Source of the DNA: an uncultured Campylobacter sp.
Lineage (GTDB): Bacteria; Campylobacterota; Campylobacteria; Campylobacterales; Campylobacteraceae
Direction of reading: 5' to 3'
Length of the DNA stretch: 48,289 bases
Assembly: GCF_938017615.1 (NCBI RefSeq)
Contig: NZ_CALIJA010000103.1
Span: forward strand, 1 to 48,289
This document shows positions 33,133 to 42,604 of the stretch, in pieces. Under the pieces are notes generated by a model. It did not search any database. It was given only the letters and a program-made list of their open reading frames with translations, and had not been told where the DNA came from. A program made the position numbers and the translations under genes. The first letter of the stretch is position 1. Each line of letters opens with the position of its first letter.

Positions 33133-33138
33133 ATTATA
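33133..33138 (-). promoter_or_regulatory. Candidate -10 box for secG
   Basis: TATAAT on the minus strand within TTATTATAATCGCG, about 32 bases before the secG start. Confidence 0.5.
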
Positions 33139-33169
33139 ATAAAAGATTTATAAATTTTAAGTTAAGAGT

Positions 33170-33188
33170 GCACCGCACGAAGCGGTGC
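33170..33188 (-). terminator. Hairpin after the Bax inhibitor-1 family gene
   Basis: Stem GCACCGC/GCGGTGC with a five-base loop, eight bases after the stop at 33196 on the minus strand. It is followed by ACTCTTAACTT, so the U tract is weak. It separates this gene from secG. Confidence 0.65.
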
Positions 33189-33195
33189 GTAAAAT

Positions 33196-33891
33196 TTAGT
33201 CTCTGCTTGCGCCGAAAATTCTTAGCAGCGAAAGGAAGAGGTTGTAGATGTTTAGATACATATCTACGGCAGCCATTATCGGTGAAGTATAGGTGCCGTT
33301 GATGATGTTTTTAGTATCGTAGATGATATACATCGAAAAGATTAAAGCCGAAAAAGCTGAAATCGCTATATCAAGCACGGTGCTTTTGAAAAAGAAGTAG
33401 TTCAAAAGGCTTAGCACGATAATAGCCACAAGCGATACCAATAGCGGTTTGCCCCAAGAGTCGAAATTTGTCTTTGTATTCATCGCATAAACGGTAAGAG
33501 CACCGAAAGTAATCGCTGTAGCCACAAACGCATGCGTTACTACGTCTCCAGCGCCTGCTGCGATATAAATAGCGATCAATTTACCTAGAGTAAGACCGGT
33601 AATAAAGGTAAATGCAAAAAGCAAAACTAGCGCAATCGTATTAGCGCCGCGATTTACAGCTGCTTGCATACCGAAGATCAGCCCCATTAAAACTACCAGA
33701 TATAAAATCGGATGAAGAGCCAAGCTCACGCCGAAACTCATCGCCACAAAAGCCCCTGCCGCTGCAGCTATCATCGAAGCGGTTAGAAGCGCATAGGTTT
33801 GTTTAATGGTCTGAGAGATTCGTCCTTGTTCCAGTGACGCGTCCGATAGTTCATAGCCGTCCGCGTAATTTCGTCTGTCGTATAGACTCAT
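33196..33891 (-). CDS. Bax inhibitor-1/YccA-family membrane protein
   Basis: A 231-residue protein with seven predicted membrane helices of the Bax inhibitor-1 (TMBIM/YccA/YbhL) family. Characteristic segments are ISQTIKQTYALLTASMIAAA at the start, FTFITGLTLGKLI in the middle, and the terminal SMYIIYDTKNIINGTY with the paired Asp region. Bacterial members act as pH-sensitive Ca2+ leak channels or interact with the protease FtsH. It is a single-gene unit with its own terminator, divergent from the carbonic anhydrase gene. Confidence 0.93.
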   Translation of the reverse strand: MSLYDRRNYADGYELSDASLEQGRISQTIKQTYALLTASMIAAAAGAFVAMSFGVSLALHPILYLVVLMGLIFGMQAAVNRGANTIALVLLFAFTFITGLTLGKLIAIYIAAGAGDVVTHAFVATAITFGALTVYAMNTKTNFDSWGKPLLVSLVAIIVLSLLNYFFFKSTVLDIAISAFSALIFSMYIIYDTKNIINGTYTSPIMAAVDMYLNIYNLFLSLLRIFGASRD

Positions 33892-33992
33892 ATTTTTCTC
33901 CTTCTTTTGATTTATGAGCGGGGAGTTTAGCGAAAATTTGGTAAATATATAATTAAAAATTCGCAGAATTCTATCTATTTATGAAAGTAATA

Positions 33993-33998
33993 TATAAT
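33993..33998 (+). promoter_or_regulatory. Candidate -10 box for the carbonic anhydrase operon
   Basis: TATAAT within gtaatatataattccc, 25 bases before the ATG at 34023. AAGGAGAAA is the ribosome binding site. Confidence 0.6.
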
Positions 33999-34022
33999 TC
34001 CCGACTTTTTTAAGGAGAAAGT

Positions 34023-34691
34023 ATGCCCAGCCAGTTAATAAATGGAGCTATTAAATTTATGGAAGAAAATTTTGCCGAGCATGCCGAGCTTTTCGGAAGT
34101 CTAGCAAATCATCAAAAGCCCCACACGCTTTTTATCGGCTGCTCCGACTCGCGCGTGGTGCCGAGTCTAATTACCTCGACGCTTCCAGGAGAGCTTTTTG
34201 TTGTACGAAATATTGCAAACGTCGTTCCTCCATACCGAATTAGCGAGGAATTTTTAGCTACTACTTCGGCGATTGAATACGCGCTGTATTCGCTAAAAAT
34301 CAAAAATATCATCGTTTGCGGGCACAGCAACTGCGGTGGCTGCGCGGCGCTGTTTTACGACGCTAAAAAACTTGAAAAAATTCCAAACGTAAGGCGCTGG
34401 CTAAATTTAATGCAGCCCGTAAAAGACGAGGTCGAAAAGCTCAAAGATCTCGGCACCGACAAGCGTGAGTGGATCACCGAGAGATTAAATATTATAAATT
34501 CCATGCAAAATTTACTTAGTTTTCCTGGCATCAAAGACGCCTACAAAAACGGCGAGATTAAAATTTACGGCTGGCACTACGTCATCGAAACGGGCGAGCT
34601 ATTCAACTACGACGACGAAGGCGCGCATTTTACGCTATTAAATAAGGGAATGGATTATGAAAAAATCTATAATCAGCTTTTTAACGATTAG
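34023..34691 (+). CDS. can: Beta-class carbonic anhydrase
   Basis: A 222-residue zinc enzyme interconverting CO2 and bicarbonate. Zinc ligands are Cys in GCSDSRVVP, then His and Cys in CGHSNCGGCAAL. The Asp-Arg pair of CSDSR is present. The segment VVRNIANVVPPY is typical. Campylobacter needs such an enzyme for growth at low CO2. Its last 35 bases overlap the start of the MscS gene in another frame, so the two are probably translated together; the acidic protein and sodB follow in the same run. Confidence 0.95.
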   Translation: MPSQLINGAIKFMEENFAEHAELFGSLANHQKPHTLFIGCSDSRVVPSLITSTLPGELFVVRNIANVVPPYRISEEFLATTSAIEYALYSLKIKNIIVCGHSNCGGCAALFYDAKKLEKIPNVRRWLNLMQPVKDEVEKLKDLGTDKREWITERLNIINSMQNLLSFPGIKDAYKNGEIKIYGWHYVIETGELFNYDDEGAHFTLLNKGMDYEKIYNQLFND

Positions 34692-36771
34692 TCTTTTTAG
34701 CGCCGCTTTAGCGTTTGCAGACCTCAACACGACCGGCGAGGGAAGCTTTGTAGAGACGAATTCTTCTACTCCAGAGGCAAATCTTACTTTAGAAAATAAC
34801 AAAACCGAGATCAAAAAGGAGGTCGCTAAAATTTTATCCAAATCCCTCGGTGCGGAGGATGGCAATAAAACCGAAGTAATAAATATGATCGCAGAAAAGG
34901 TCGCCAAAACGGAGACTTCACAGAAAAAAACTCCTAACGGCGAGACGCTTATCTCTGTAATCAAAGAGATTAAAAAGCTAAATTTGCAGCGTAGCTCCCT
35001 GCTTAACGGCGGCGATGCCAACGCGAGCAAAAACGAGCTGGACGCCATCGATCGTAATAAAGCCAAGCTCTTTGATCGCCTACCTTTCGCGATTACACAG
35101 CAGGATATGGATATCGAAAGCATAATGTCGTATGCACAAAATAAAAAGAACATCCAAACTACGCTAAAAAAATACGCTAAAAAGCAGAGCTCTCCCGAAT
35201 ACGTAAATGCAAGCGCGGATTTGGAAAAAATGGAGATGGCAGAGATCTTTTATACCTCACTTATGAAAATTGAGGATATGTTTGTAAACGGCGCAAGCAG
35301 AAGCGCGCTTGAAAGCGAGCTAAGTAGCACGCTACTAAATATCCAAACTAGGGATTTTAGCAAACTTAATGATTTGAAAAATAATCTAAGCAGTCAAGAG
35401 CAAATAGACGCCTTAGAGTCTAAAATCAACGATTTGAAAAACGACAAGCAGACCTACGACGAGGTGCTTACGTATCTATCGCGAAATAGCGATCTACTCG
35501 CAAGCAGCGTGGTTTTTACGAGCTTAAATTTTAAGTCGGTGATCGATTATATCAACGATAAAATTCCGTTTAAGCTCAGCCACGTAAATTTCGGCAAGCT
35601 GATTCTAATCACGCTGATTACGCTATTTTTCTACTCGCTTCGCAGGCTACTTGCCAACATCATCTATTTCGTATTTAAATTCTTTAATAAAAGCTTTTCT
35701 CTGGATAGCGAAACTCTAAAAACGCAAGTAGTGGGCATTATCAAGCGCCCGATGGGTATTTTGCTGATCGCTTATTCGGTTGATATCTGTCTTAGTATCT
35801 TTTATTATCCGGCGCCCGTGCCGATAAAATTTGCAAATTTATTCTCGATCGTTTACGTGGTACTTTGGGCATGGCTCATCATCGAAATCATCGATGGCTA
35901 CGGCATTGTCGTGCTTGGAAACATCACAAAAAAAGGCGTCAGAAAAGATATCATAAATCTAGTCGTTAAAATTCTATACGTCATCGTAATCATCATCGCC
36001 GTGCTTTTGGTACTAAAGCGTCTAGGCTTTGACATCTCGGCGCTTATGGCATCGCTTGGAATCGGCGGACTTGCGATCGCGTTTGCAACCAAGGACATCA
36101 TCGCAAATTTCTTCTCATCCGTGATGCTATTGTTTGATAACTCGTTCTCACAAGGTGATTGGGTCGTATTAGGAGACATAGAAGGAAATGTCGTAGAAAC
36201 AGGCTTTAGAAAGACGACGATCAGAACCTTTGACAACGCTCTTGTTTTTGTGCCGAATTCCAACATAATGGCGCAAAATATCAAAAACTGGAGCCGCAGG
36301 AAGGTAGGACGGAATTTAAAGCTTACCGTAGGCGTCGAATACGGTGCGAGCACGGCTCAACTTCGAAAGTGCGTAAACGACATCAAAGAGATGTTAAAAT
36401 CTCACCCGGGTATCGCTCAATCTGCAGATACGGCGCTAAATTCTAAAGATTTTCGTATGCGCTATAGACAAAATATGGTCTCTATCGACGATTTAGCGGG
36501 CTATAAAAGCACTATGTTCGTGGCGTTAGATAGCTTTGGCGATTCGTCTATTAATATTTTAGTTTACTGCTTCACAAAAACCGTAATATGGGCAAATTTC
36601 ATCCAAACTAAAGAGGATGTTTTATTTAAAATAATGGATATCGTGGAGCAAAACGGACTATCGTTTGCCTTCCCATCGCAGAGCGTTTATATCGAAAATA
36701 TCCCGGAAATAGCAAGCGAATGCGTAAAATCAAAAGTAAATTCCAACGACAAAGGAGAGCAAAATGGCTGA
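34657..36771 (+). CDS. Large MscS-family mechanosensitive channel
   Basis: A 704-residue protein with a signal peptide (about 1-21) and a periplasmic, coiled-coil-rich region of about 270 residues. Several membrane helices follow (from about 310), and then the MscS core with a pore helix region LMASLGIGGLAIAFATKDIIAN. The beta domain follows with FDNSFSQGDWVVLGDIEGNV and TIRTFDNALVFVPNSN. It releases solutes under membrane tension. The size puts it with the MscK/YbiO-like large forms. The ATG at 34657 lies inside the carbonic anhydrase gene and has AAGGGA upstream. Its stop overlaps the ATG of the next small gene. Confidence 0.93.
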   Translation: MKKSIISFLTISLFSAALAFADLNTTGEGSFVETNSSTPEANLTLENNKTEIKKEVAKILSKSLGAEDGNKTEVINMIAEKVAKTETSQKKTPNGETLISVIKEIKKLNLQRSSLLNGGDANASKNELDAIDRNKAKLFDRLPFAITQQDMDIESIMSYAQNKKNIQTTLKKYAKKQSSPEYVNASADLEKMEMAEIFYTSLMKIEDMFVNGASRSALESELSSTLLNIQTRDFSKLNDLKNNLSSQEQIDALESKINDLKNDKQTYDEVLTYLSRNSDLLASSVVFTSLNFKSVIDYINDKIPFKLSHVNFGKLILITLITLFFYSLRRLLANIIYFVFKFFNKSFSLDSETLKTQVVGIIKRPMGILLIAYSVDICLSIFYYPAPVPIKFANLFSIVYVVLWAWLIIEIIDGYGIVVLGNITKKGVRKDIINLVVKILYVIVIIIAVLLVLKRLGFDISALMASLGIGGLAIAFATKDIIANFFSSVMLLFDNSFSQGDWVVLGDIEGNVVETGFRKTTIRTFDNALVFVPNSNIMAQNIKNWSRRKVGRNLKLTVGVEYGASTAQLRKCVNDIKEMLKSHPGIAQSADTALNSKDFRMRYRQNMVSIDDLAGYKSTMFVALDSFGDSSINILVYCFTKTVIWANFIQTKEDVLFKIMDIVEQNGLSFAFPSQSVYIENIPEIASECVKSKVNSNDKGEQNG

Positions 36772-36937
36772 TTTCGATGACTTCGAAGACGAAGAGTTCG
36801 ATGAGGACGAATACGAGGACGATGATTTAATCGGAGGCGACGAGAGTTACAACTACAACTACGACGAGGATGATTACAGCTACGAAGACGACGACGGTTT
36901 TAACGATTATAGCGATTTGGACAGCGAGGATTATTAG
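36764..36937 (+). CDS. Extremely acidic 57-residue protein
   Basis: A small gene with AAAGGAGAG well placed before the ATG, overlapping the end of the MscS gene by eight bases (ATGGCTGA). Its stop overlaps the GTG start of the SOD gene by one base (TAGTG). The protein has 30 acidic residues out of 57 (about 20 Asp, 10 Glu), eight Tyr, no Lys, Arg or Cys, and two Gly-Gly/Ile turns only. It begins MADFDDFEDEEFDEDEYEDD. Translational coupling on both sides makes it very likely real. It should be disordered without ligand and could bind metal ions or basic proteins. Function unknown. Confidence 0.8.
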   Translation: MADFDDFEDEEFDEDEYEDDDLIGGDESYNYNYDEDDYSYEDDDGFNDYSDLDSEDY

Positions 36938-37668
36938 TGTTTAGATCCAGGGTGCTGCCTTTTGATCCGCGCACGAATAAAATCGCGAGCTTGCAGAGTT
37001 TGAAATTCCATCACGGCGGGCTTTGCGAGGACTACGTCTCTGCCTTAAATCGAGATATTGCGGACACGCCGATACAAAACGCGGATCTTTTTATGATCAT
37101 CACGCAGTCGTTCAAGGATACGCGCGGCGAGGAGTGCAATTTTTCGCAAATTTCAAAGCTCTATCGGATCTGCCTAGGTTTTAGCCGTATTTTTAACAAC
37201 GCCTCTGAAATTTACAATCACGATTTTTACTTCGACTGCATCGCGCAGCCAAGCGAGCCTAGTGGCGAGCTCGCGGATGCTTTGGCGCAGGCTTTCGGCG
37301 GGATGGAAAATTTTAAAAGCGAGTTTTTAAAGCGCGCAATGGGGCTTTTTGGCAGCGGCTGGTGCTGGCTCGTATGCGACGAGTGCGGCGCAAATTTAGA
37401 AATCATCACGACGCAAAACGCGGATACGCCGATCGTGCGTGGTAAAATTCCGCTTTTAGCCTGCGATCTTTGGGAGCACGCCTATTATGTCGATCATCAA
37501 AATGCGCGCAAGTTCTACGTGGAGAATTTCTTGCGTTTTGCGGACTTTGGCTTTGCAAGCGACGCCTACTTTCAGGCAAAAAAGCAAGGACTTGACTCCG
37601 TAAAGCTCTACATCAGCGAGCTTCACCCTGCTGCCTCCTCGCGCTGCGATTGTGGCTGCTGCGGGTAG
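36937..37668 (+). CDS. sodB: Iron/manganese-type superoxide dismutase with a Cys-rich tail
   Basis: A 243-residue Fe/Mn superoxide dismutase. Metal ligands appear intact: His in KFHHGGLCEDYV, His in EIYNHDFYF, then Asp and His in CDLWEHAYYVDHQNARKFYV. GLFGSGWCWLV is the usual core motif. It differs from ordinary SodB (about 200-220 residues). The N-terminus resembles MFRSRVLPFDPRTN, there are extra Cys residues (GGLCEDY, WCWLVCDECGANL), and the C-terminus ends RCDCGCCG. The start is a GTG overlapping the stop of the acidic gene. The tail could bind metal or form disulfides. It may be an ordinary Fe-SOD with a lineage-specific tail. Confidence 0.88.
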   Translation: MFRSRVLPFDPRTNKIASLQSLKFHHGGLCEDYVSALNRDIADTPIQNADLFMIITQSFKDTRGEECNFSQISKLYRICLGFSRIFNNASEIYNHDFYFDCIAQPSEPSGELADALAQAFGGMENFKSEFLKRAMGLFGSGWCWLVCDECGANLEIITTQNADTPIVRGKIPLLACDLWEHAYYVDHQNARKFYVENFLRFADFGFASDAYFQAKKQGLDSVKLYISELHPAASSRCDCGCCG

Positions 37669-39170
37669 ATTTGAGCTTTCGTTACACAGCTTCGAGCGCT
37701 GCGGATTTTCGGTTCTCTATGCCCGCCGTGCGCTAAATTTCAAGCGCCTTCCGCTTCTTGGCGTCTATATTTTGCGTCGCGAATACTGCACCGTATCGCC
37801 CGTGGCGTCGCGAGACCTTAGGCTTGCTATCTCGCCGTATAAAATTTACGTGGATTTTGATCTTGAGCTCATTTGGCGTCCACGGATTAAAATTTAAGAT
37901 TTTTAATTTGAAGTTTGTTTGACTATAATTCACCGCTCGTTACGCGCCAAATTCCGAGTGCTTCTCCTTTTCAGCGCTTATATCTTGTGCGCAAATACCG
38001 CGTTACACAGACCTTATGTGAAATTTCGCTTTATCTAGCTCTGCTTTCTTAAAATTTCCACTGCCCGCGTATTGAAATTTAACGCTACGAGCGAGCATCT
38101 TGCAAAATTTTAAAGTTGCAATAAGCCCATGAAATTTTCATACCGAAATAAGCAGCGCATTCTTTGCTTCCGTAATTATATAGAGAGGCACTCTCTGCCT
38201 CCCTGCTTTGTTCACCCATGCCCTATTCGTAAAATTTTGTTTAGTAAAGCGGTCGGCAAATTTTAAAATATCAGCCAGATAAAATTTGCCGCGCCAAAGA
38301 CAAGGTTGCGGTGAATTTGAATTTGGGCCTGAATAGCACGACTTGCGGCTTGCGAACCGCGGGCTAAATTTAACAAAATTTGATCGTCAAATTTTACTTT
38401 TTGGCAGTTGAAATTTTTAGCGTCGTTTCGGCTTGAAATTTCGCTTTAAATTTTAAAAATTTGCACCGTGCCAAAGTTGCTCGTTGCGCGGAAAAAACAA
38501 GCCGTATAGAAAGCCAAGCTATGCTGCGCCGGGCGATACCTGCGCACTATGTGTGCCAAAATATAGTGGTTTTAACCGTATCAGCTCAAATTGTGCGACG
38601 AGCTGCGCTGTGCGAGACTTCGTTAATTAAAGCGCCAGCCGTATTCGCGCGCCGCATAAAGCTGCTCGGCGTAGAATTTTACTAGTTTAAACGCAGCACA
38701 TCGCTTCACAAACATAAAATTAGTCCGTTAAGGCGGCACTAGTCGCGCGGCATGCACGCCAAACCAAAAGTGCAAACCACGTTCGCTTAAATCCAAAGTC
38801 ATACTCAATAAAATCCAAAGCCGCACTCACTCGAAACGTAAAGTCGCGTCTGTTTAAAGTGCGGAGCCGCGCCCTAATCAAATGTTAGAGACGTGAAGCA
38901 GAGATCAATCGAAACGCGAAGTCGTGTCTATTTAAAGTATAGAGCTACGCCTAATAAAATTAAAAACCGCGCTAGCTCGAAAGGTAAAGCTAAATTTATT
39001 TAAAACGCGAAGCTGCGCTTCAAAACGCAAAATTTCGCTCGCTTAAAACACAAAGCCATGAGTACTGAAAATATAAACCCGCGTCGTTAAAACGTAAAGC
39101 TGCGCCTACTCAAAATTTTAAACCTTTTTAAAATTCCAAACCCGCTTAAAATTTTAAAATTTAGCCCGCC
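37669..39170. other. 1.5-kb gene-poor region with RAATTY words and degenerate repeats
   Basis: Open frames here (37652-37897 and 38461-38685, plus) lack ribosome binding sites and have random-looking compositions. RAATTY words are dense; about 19 by hand count between 37950 and 38465. From about 38760 the text turns into degenerate repeats, described separately. No terminator for the sodB operon is obvious. Confidence 0.5.
38831..39090. repeat. Degenerate ~70-80-bp repeats
   Basis: Similar segments begin with tcgaaacgtaaagtcgcgtc at 38831, tcgaaacgcgaagtcgtgtc at 38909 and tcgaaaggtaaagc at 38977. A weaker copy lies near 39035. Each is followed by a variant of tttaaag...gagccgcgccta. The spacing is 78 and 68 bases, and the copies diverge increasingly. 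They encode nothing recognisable. Confidence 0.55.
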
Positions 39171-40376
39171 TTACTCTCTTGCGAGCCCGTTTTTATCGGA
39201 TTTGTCGCTGATTAGCTTGCCTGCTTCGTCGTATTTTTTGGCGCGCACGAGCCTGCCGCGCTCAAACTCGCCCTCGGCTTCGAGCTTGCCGTCTGCGTAG
39301 TAGTGCTTCGCCGTGCCCGTCTCCAGGCCATCCTTGAACGTAACTCTAGCCTTGAGCGCGCCGTTTTCGTGATATGTTTCGTATAGTCCGTGTTTGCGCC
39401 CGTCTCTGAACATCACCTTCGCCGCAAGCGCACCGCTCTCGTAGTACTGCCGCGCCTCGCCCGTTTGCCTGCCGCGCTCAAACTCGTATTCGCCCTGCAG
39501 CGCGCCGCTTGCGTAGTATTCGCGTACGGCGCCGTCGCGCTCGCCGTCTTTGAAATTTTCGACTACGTGCGTCTTGCCGTCCTCGTAAAACAACTTCCAA
39601 ACGCCCTGTTTGCGGTCATCCTTGTATGCGCCCGTCTGCTTTAGCGCGCCGCTTTCGTAGTACAATTTTTCCGTGCCTTGCCTCTTGCCCCCTTTATAGC
39701 TTCGCACGCCGCGCACTTTGCCGCTTTTGTAATAATCCACGTCCTTGCCGTTTCGCAGCCCGCCCTTATACGGATGGCGCGCGCTTACTTCGCCGCTTTC
39801 GTAGTAGTCGGTGAAAACGCCCTCGCGCCTATCCGCTTTATACGCGCCCTGCTGCTTTAGCTTGCCGCTTCCTTGATAATACAGCTTGTAAAAACCCTCG
39901 CGCTTGCCGGCTTTGTATTCGCTCTGCGATCTCAGCTCGCCGCCGTCCGCGTAGTAGCTCTTCGCGACGCCGTCGTACAGGCCGTTTTTTAGCGGATATT
40001 CGTTTGAGGGCTTATCTCTGCCGTCAAAGTAATCGCGCTGAAGCACCGCAGTACCGTCCTTTACGTCGATCTCTCTGATAAGCGTCGGCGGCAGCGGCTT
40101 TGCTCTGGGGTAGACGACGCCCATAAAGTTTACGTCGTAGAGATCCTCGGCGCTGTAGTGCAGCACCTTGAGCGTCCCGCTGTAGGGCTTGTCCGCTACG
40201 AAATACAGACCGTTTTTTAGGACCGGCTCAGGTTGCATTACGATTTTTGGCTACAGAGCTTGCGCGCCTAGCGCCAAAAACGGAAGCAGGAGCTTTAATG
40301 CGCTTGAAAAGCTAAAATTTCGCATTAAATTTAAGCCCAAATTGAGCGAATTTTGCGCGGCTTTGCAGATTTTCAT
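39171..40376 (-). pseudogene. YwqK/MORN-like repeat protein interrupted by an amber codon after its signal peptide
   Basis: The main reading frame (39171-40238, 355 residues) has about ten YwqK-type repeats of 23-24 residues, pattern YYESGALK...YKDGKRQG, as in the antitoxin-like MORN-variant family. Upstream and in the same frame lies a normal beginning. AAAGGAAGC is followed by ATG at 40376, then a signal peptide containing LKLLLPFLALGAQAL. Codon 42 (40251-40253) is TAG, and four codons later the body continues (PKIV, then MQPEPV). The export signal is thus cut from the repeat domain by one nonsense codon. It may be inactivated, read through, or started again at ATG 40238 without export. Function of the family is poorly known. 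Confidence 0.75.
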
Positions 40377-40540
40377 ATTTTGCTTCCTTTGGCTCGGTTA
40401 AATTTTAAGAATTTTAAAATTTGAAGCTAAATTTTAGATAAATCCTCGCGGAGTTTGGGCTGTGGATTTGGTTTATGATGCGGGCGGAGCGCAGCCATGT
40501 ACCCGTAAGCCTCGCGCGCACTGTTTAATGGAGCCGAGCG

Positions 40541-41053
40541 CTAAATTTCGGCGTGCTTCAACACATCCGCGACGATCGTCCACTCGCGCACGAGCTTTTC
40601 AAAGCTAAAATTTGCATTCGCAGGGCTCGTGGACGGTAGCTTAACAGGCTCTTTGCCCGTTGCGTTTAAAATTTGAGTTTTTAGATGTTTTTCGCAGATT
40701 TCATGCGCCTTGCCGCCGTTGGCGAACACCTGCACGATGCGTGCGCCGCTAAAGATCGGCTTTAAATTTGCGGGCACGACGGCGGTCATTTTGGCGTCGC
40801 TCGAGCCCTTTATCTCGCAGCAGATCGCAGCGTCGTAGATGGCGATGCGGCGGGCGAGTAGGAATTTTATCTTTTCATCCGTATTCATAGGCGGCGGCGC
40901 GTTTAAAATTTGCGCCAGCACGCGCCAGAAGCGATTTTGCGGATTTGCGTAGTAAAAGCCTAGCTTGCGAGAGGGGGCGGAGGGGAAGGAGCCGAGGATT
41001 AAAATTTTAGAATTCTTATCGAAAATCGGCTTAAAAGGGTGAGTTTGGCTCAT
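40541..41053 (-). CDS. Family 6 DNA glycosylase (DNA-deoxyinosine/hypoxanthine glycosylase type)
   Basis: A 170-residue member of the uracil-DNA glycosylase superfamily, family 6 (HDG). Motif 1 is ILGSFPSAPSRKLGFYYANP, followed by QNRFWRVLAQ. The segment RRIAIYDAAICCEIKGSSDA is typical, and the last motif is LPSTSPANA. These enzymes remove deaminated bases, mainly hypoxanthine, from DNA. rdgB, which clears dITP from the nucleotide pool, is encoded about 3 kb away and acts on the same threat. Single gene with no close partner. Confidence 0.9.
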   Translation of the reverse strand: MSQTHPFKPIFDKNSKILILGSFPSAPSRKLGFYYANPQNRFWRVLAQILNAPPPMNTDEKIKFLLARRIAIYDAAICCEIKGSSDAKMTAVVPANLKPIFSGARIVQVFANGGKAHEICEKHLKTQILNATGKEPVKLPSTSPANANFSFEKLVREWTIVADVLKHAEI

Positions 41054-41392
41054 TTTGCGCCTGCTTTGTATTCGCCGAAAACGCCCGCCGGAGCGCCATA
41101 AAATTTATCTTTCATTTTCGCTTTATCTCTCGTAAATTTCGCAATTTCGCCCGCGAAGTAGCTTGGGGCTGAAATTGCACGGCGGCAAAAATTTTAGCGC
41201 ACTCGCTGTATAGCGCTGCGCAGTAAAAATTTTGATCAGTCTGCTACGGCGTGCGATTTGGGTCTAAATTTCAGCTTTGCAAATCCTAAACTGAGCTTTT
41301 GCGACTAAATTTAGCGCTTCGCAGCGGCAAAATTTTAACCCTCGCGGCAGTTAAAATTCCATCCGCCGCAACCGCCCCCGAAACCTTGCGCG
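41054..41392. other. Gene-free stretch
   Basis: No gene seen. AAATTT and AAATTC words recur. It is the downstream region of moeA; no clear terminator found. Confidence 0.5.
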
Positions 41393-42604
41393 CTAAATTT
41401 TAGGTACCGAGATCACGCGCACGAGCTCGCCTTTTTTGAGCTCTTTGACCTCTAGCGGTGCGACGAGCAGGACGCTATCGTCGTCTAAATTGTTCAAAAT
41501 CGCGCTGGAGCCCTGCTTTTTGCTTTGTAGGCTAACAAAAAGTCGCCCCTCTCTGTTTTGCAAAACGGCGGGCATAAACTCAAGCCACGGCGTCTTTTTT
41601 ACGTAGTCGTGATCTAAGATTGCACTAAATTCCGTGTTTTCGCGCACGCCGAAGGATTTTTGCAAAAATACGCGCAGAAACAAAATGCACGTAATAAGCG
41701 CTGAGAGCGGGAAGCCGGGGAATGCGAAGATATATTTTTCGCCGGTTTTGGCTACGCGCACGTGGCGGCCCGGTTTGATCGCCGCACCCTTTACGATGAG
41801 CTCAAATTTTGATTGTAGCGTGCTTTGCACGAAGTCGTAGTCTCCGACGCTCACTCCGCCGCTAGTTAGAAGTATGTCGGCGCTTTGTAAAGCCGATAGG
41901 ATCGCGCCTTCCAGCTCTTTTTCGTCATCGCGTACTAGGGGCATTATCATCGCTTCGCAGCCTAGCTGCGTTACTAAATTTGCAAGCGCGATGTGGTTGG
42001 AGCTGTAAATTTGAGCGTCGTTTTCGAGTTTTTCGCCCAGATCCTTGATCTCGCTGCCGGTGGCTAGGATCGCTACTTTTGGGCGGATGAATACGCTTAT
42101 GTGAAATAGCCCTAGCTCGGCTAGCAGCGCGATCTGCGAAAAGCCGAGCTTCGTGCCACTTCTAAGCAAAAGCTCGCCCTCGCGGTAGCTCTCGCCCGCC
42201 GCGCGCACGGCAAAGCCTGCGGAAACGGGCTTTGTGACGATAATACCGCCTGCTTGTACCTGCACGTTTTCGATCGGCAGAAGCGTGTCGCTACCCTCGC
42301 ACATGAGCCCGCCGGTGAAGGTTTTGACGCACTCACCCGCCTTTGCCGCGGCGCTAGGCATCTTGCCCGCAGGCGTCGTGCCGACGATCTTAAATTTAGC
42401 CCCCTCGCTTAGATCCGCGCCCTTTAGCGCGTAGCCGTCCATTGCGGCGGTCGGGCGGCGCGGAGTGCTAAAGGGCGCCGCGACATCGCCTGCCAAAATA
42501 CGCCCCAGCGCCTGCGTGATCGCGACTTTTTCGATGCGCGAGGACTTTTGCACCGTGTTTGCGAAGCGCTCCATCGCGCTTTCAAATTTTTCAAATTCCA
42601 TCAT
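41393..42604 (-). CDS. moeA: Molybdopterin molybdenumtransferase MoeA
   Basis: A 403-residue MoeA, which inserts molybdate into molybdopterin. Typical segments are GRILAGDVAAPFSTPRRPTA with MDGYAL (the conserved Asp), the middle VAILATGSEIKDLGE, and LLTSGGVSVGDYDFV with KPGRHVRVAK and FAFPGFPLSAL. The C-terminal domain IV is present (EFMPAVL...VSLQSKKQGSSAI). It starts four bases inside the MFS gene end (ATGA), so it is translated with it. Campylobacter uses Mo cofactor in Nap, formate dehydrogenase and related reductases. Confidence 0.95.
   Translation of the reverse strand: MMEFEKFESAMERFANTVQKSSRIEKVAITQALGRILAGDVAAPFSTPRRPTAAMDGYALKGADLSEGAKFKIVGTTPAGKMPSAAAKAGECVKTFTGGLMCEGSDTLLPIENVQVQAGGIIVTKPVSAGFAVRAAGESYREGELLLRSGTKLGFSQIALLAELGLFHISVFIRPKVAILATGSEIKDLGEKLENDAQIYSSNHIALANLVTQLGCEAMIMPLVRDDEKELEGAILSALQSADILLTSGGVSVGDYDFVQSTLQSKFELIVKGAAIKPGRHVRVAKTGEKYIFAFPGFPLSALITCILFLRVFLQKSFGVRENTEFSAILDHDYVKKTPWLEFMPAVLQNREGRLFVSLQSKKQGSSAILNNLDDDSVLLVAPLEVKELKKGELVRVISVPKI

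Noticed and set aside
37652..37897. 81-residue frame after sodB
   Set aside because: It begins inside sodB in another frame, lacks a ribosome binding site and has no domain pattern.
38461..38685. 74-residue frame in the gene-poor region
   Set aside because: Composition fits translated intergenic repeat DNA, and there is no ribosome binding site.
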